The translations under genes were made by a program, and so were the position numbers. DNA of 50,548 nucleotides, taken from Occallatibacter sp. Lineage in GTDB: Bacteria; Acidobacteriota; Terriglobia; Terriglobales; Acidobacteriaceae. Shown piece after piece: positions 49,270-50,548 of this stretch; positions within the stretch are counted from its first letter, which is position 1; the number at the start of each line of letters is the position of its first letter. Below the pieces are notes generated by a model. It had not been told where the DNA came from. It did not search any database and was given only the letters and a program-made list of their open reading frames with translations. The stretch is taken from NCBI GenBank assembly GCA_031296305.1, contig JARLFZ010000018.1, forward strand, positions 1-50,548, read 5' to 3'.

Positions 49270-49606
49270 TTGGCGCAGCGCCTCTTTGTCCCGGCAGTCC
49301 AGGGCAATCGCATTTCAAGTCTCTTCACGTCCAACGCTTGTCATCCTGAACGTAGTGAAGGATCTGCGGTTGTTTTTCCTCGCTTCCGCGATGTCGAACC
49401 TGCGCCGGTGTGCAGGAAATGCGTCGAAAGGCAGCCGCGGATCCTTCGTCGCTGCGCTCCTCAGGATGACAAATCGATGAAAGTGCTCCAACAATTTCAA
49501 ATGCGTTTGCCCTACCCGGCAGCCGGCGTGACCGGCACTCGCGTTTGTCACGTTGTTACAATCGAAGTGAGCAGTATCTGGAAAGCGCTCCTGGGGGTCG
49601 ACCGGA
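49270..49606. other. Intergenic region occupied by a repeat element
   Basis: Most of this 337-base gap is the imperfectly palindromic element at 49338-49472. The remainder (49473-49606) contains the GGGGGT that may serve as Shine-Dalgarno for the dehydrogenase gene at 49607. No other gene or RNA was recognised. Confidence 0.5.
49338..49472. repeat. Dispersed TCATCCTGA...TCAGGATGA element with imperfect terminal inverted repeats
   Basis: TTGTCATCCTGA...GAAGGATCTGCGG (49338-49369) and CCGCGGATCCTTC...TCAGGATGACAA (49435-49472) are imperfect inverted repeats around a 65-base centre. Elements with the TCATCCTGA/GAAGGATC words are widespread in Acidobacteria intergenic regions. There is no coding capacity; a MITE or REP-like origin is likely. 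Confidence 0.65.
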
Positions 49607-50548
49607 ATGGAAGTGGCTATTTCCAGGGCTCGTGCTGCGGGGGTGTCCCCCGCTTCCGGCGAGCCCACCGCAGCGCAGTTGGTCGAATTCTACCGGCTGA
49701 TGTTTCTCTCCCGCGCGGTAGACGACCGGGAGATTCTCCTCAAGCGTCAGCAAAAAATCTTCTTCCAGATTTCCGCCGCGGGCCATGAGGCCCTGCAGGT
49801 GGGCGCGGCGCTGGCTCTTCGTCCCGGCTACGACTGGTTTTTCCCCTACTATCGCGATCGCGCGCTTTGCCTGGCGCTGGGCGTCAGCCCTTACGACATG
49901 ATGTTGCAGGGCGTAGGCGCGGCCGACGATCCCGCCAGTGGCGGCCGTCAGATGCCCACCCACTGGAGCAGCCAATCTCTGCACATCGTCAGCACATCCT
50001 CCTCCACCGCGACCCAGTTGCTCCATGCCGTGGGCTGCGCTGAAGCAGGCCGCTACTTCAGCCGCCATCCCGAGTCCGCCATCAAAGCTCCCGGCGACTA
50101 TCGCGAATTTCGCAACGTCGATTTCCACGGTGACGAGGTGACTTTGGCCTGCATTGGCGAGGGCTCAACCTCGCAAGGCGAGTTCTGGGAAGCGATGAAC
50201 ACCGCGTCCAATCAGAAACTCCCTGTCATCTTTATGGTCGAAGACAACGGCTACGCCATCAGCGTTCCCGTTGAAGTCAACACGCCGGGCGGAAACATCT
50301 CGCGTCTGGTCGCCAATTTCCCCAACTTCTTTTTTGCAGAGATCGACGGCAACGATCCCGTGGCCAGCCTGCGCGCGTTTCAGCAGGCGGCGGCGCACTG
50401 CCGCTCGGGCCGCGGTCCGGCTCTCGTGCACGGCCATTGCGTGCGGCTCTACTCCCACTCCCTTTCCGACGATGACAAGAACTACCGCTCCGCTGCCGAG
50501 CGCGAGGCCGACGCCCTCTGCGATCCCATCGCCACACTGCGCACGCGG
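49607..50548 (+). CDS. Thiamine-dependent 2-oxoacid dehydrogenase E1, alpha part (truncated by window end)
   Basis: The first 314 residues of a pyruvate/branched-chain 2-oxoacid dehydrogenase E1 alpha domain are present, and the frame is open to the last base. Motifs are LSRAVDDREILLKRQQKIFFQI (about 34-55), AGHEA, SGGRQMPTHWS, and the TPP-binding segment from GEGSTSQGE (184-192) to EDNGYAIS (212-219), in the place of the usual GDG...NN. The KRQQKIFFQ / DWFFPYYRDRALCLALG wording is that of the BCKDH-type chain, which in many Acidobacteria and Bacteroidetes is fused to the beta subunit, so the gene may continue for another 350 or more residues. ATG at 49607 fits the family start. Confidence 0.9.
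   Translation, partial: MEVAISRARAAGVSPASGEPTAAQLVEFYRLMFLSRAVDDREILLKRQQKIFFQISAAGHEALQVGAALALRPGYDWFFPYYRDRALCLALGVSPYDMMLQGVGAADDPASGGRQMPTHWSSQSLHIVSTSSSTATQLLHAVGCAEAGRYFSRHPESAIKAPGDYREFRNVDFHGDEVTLACIGEGSTSQGEFWEAMNTASNQKLPVIFMVEDNGYAISVPVEVNTPGGNISRLVANFPNFFFAEIDGNDPVASLRAFQQAAAHCRSGRGPALVHGHCVRLYSHSLSDDDKNYRSAAEREADALCDPIATLRTR

Overview
The window looks like a chromosomal segment of an acidobacterium, most likely class Terriglobia (subdivision 1). The taxonomic markers are four tandem DUF3738/TIGR03435 proteins, a TIGR03436-type VWFA protein, an Oar-like TonB-dependent receptor with an N-terminal carboxypeptidase-regulatory-like domain, a DUF5916 outer-membrane protein, high-GC coding sequence, and several dispersed hairpin repeats of kinds I associate with this phylum. 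No tRNA, rRNA, CRISPR array, phage module or intact insertion sequence was seen. All family assignments come from motif recognition, not from database searches.

Layout. 1-5085: ftsY (minus), then a methionine synthase split into two overlapping genes (homocysteine-methyltransferase module, then folate/B12/activation modules). 5474-6469: a secreted Pro/Tyr/Gly-rich protein, followed by a strong candidate small RNA (about 6560-6680). 6840-9752: an ornithine-lipid pair (OlsB-like and OlsA-like acyltransferases) converging on a type III polyketide synthase. 9825-17605: DUF5916 protein, LacI-type regulator, alpha/beta hydrolase plus glycerate kinase, an M20 peptidase and a dienelactone-hydrolase-like protein. 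17635-27229: a run of five minus-strand genes encoding a TPR-CHAT protein, two caspase-fold proteins, a secreted protein with a duplicated C-terminal repeat, and a Tat-exported protein of unknown family. 27665-33941: type-B carboxylesterase, pdxT, a membrane-anchored acidobacterial regulator-like protein and a Tat-exported six-hairpin-like protein. 34057-44116: four DUF3738 paralogues, the TonB-dependent receptor and the VWFA protein, all on the plus strand. 44339-50548: glutathione peroxidase, YyaL/DUF255 protein, MscS channel, two related small secreted proteins, and a thiamine-dependent dehydrogenase E1 subunit cut by the window end.

The most interesting unit is the caspase/CHAT cluster. 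It places two caspase-fold proteases and a CHAT protease with a long TPR array together, all with intact His/Cys dyads and all with export signals. This suggests an extracytoplasmic protease system rather than a cytoplasmic defence system. The second is the candidate RNA downstream of 6469, with three hairpins, an exposed CUCCU and a terminator-like 3' end. The third is the DUF3738-TonB-VWFA block, which looks like a cell-envelope module expanded by gene duplication.
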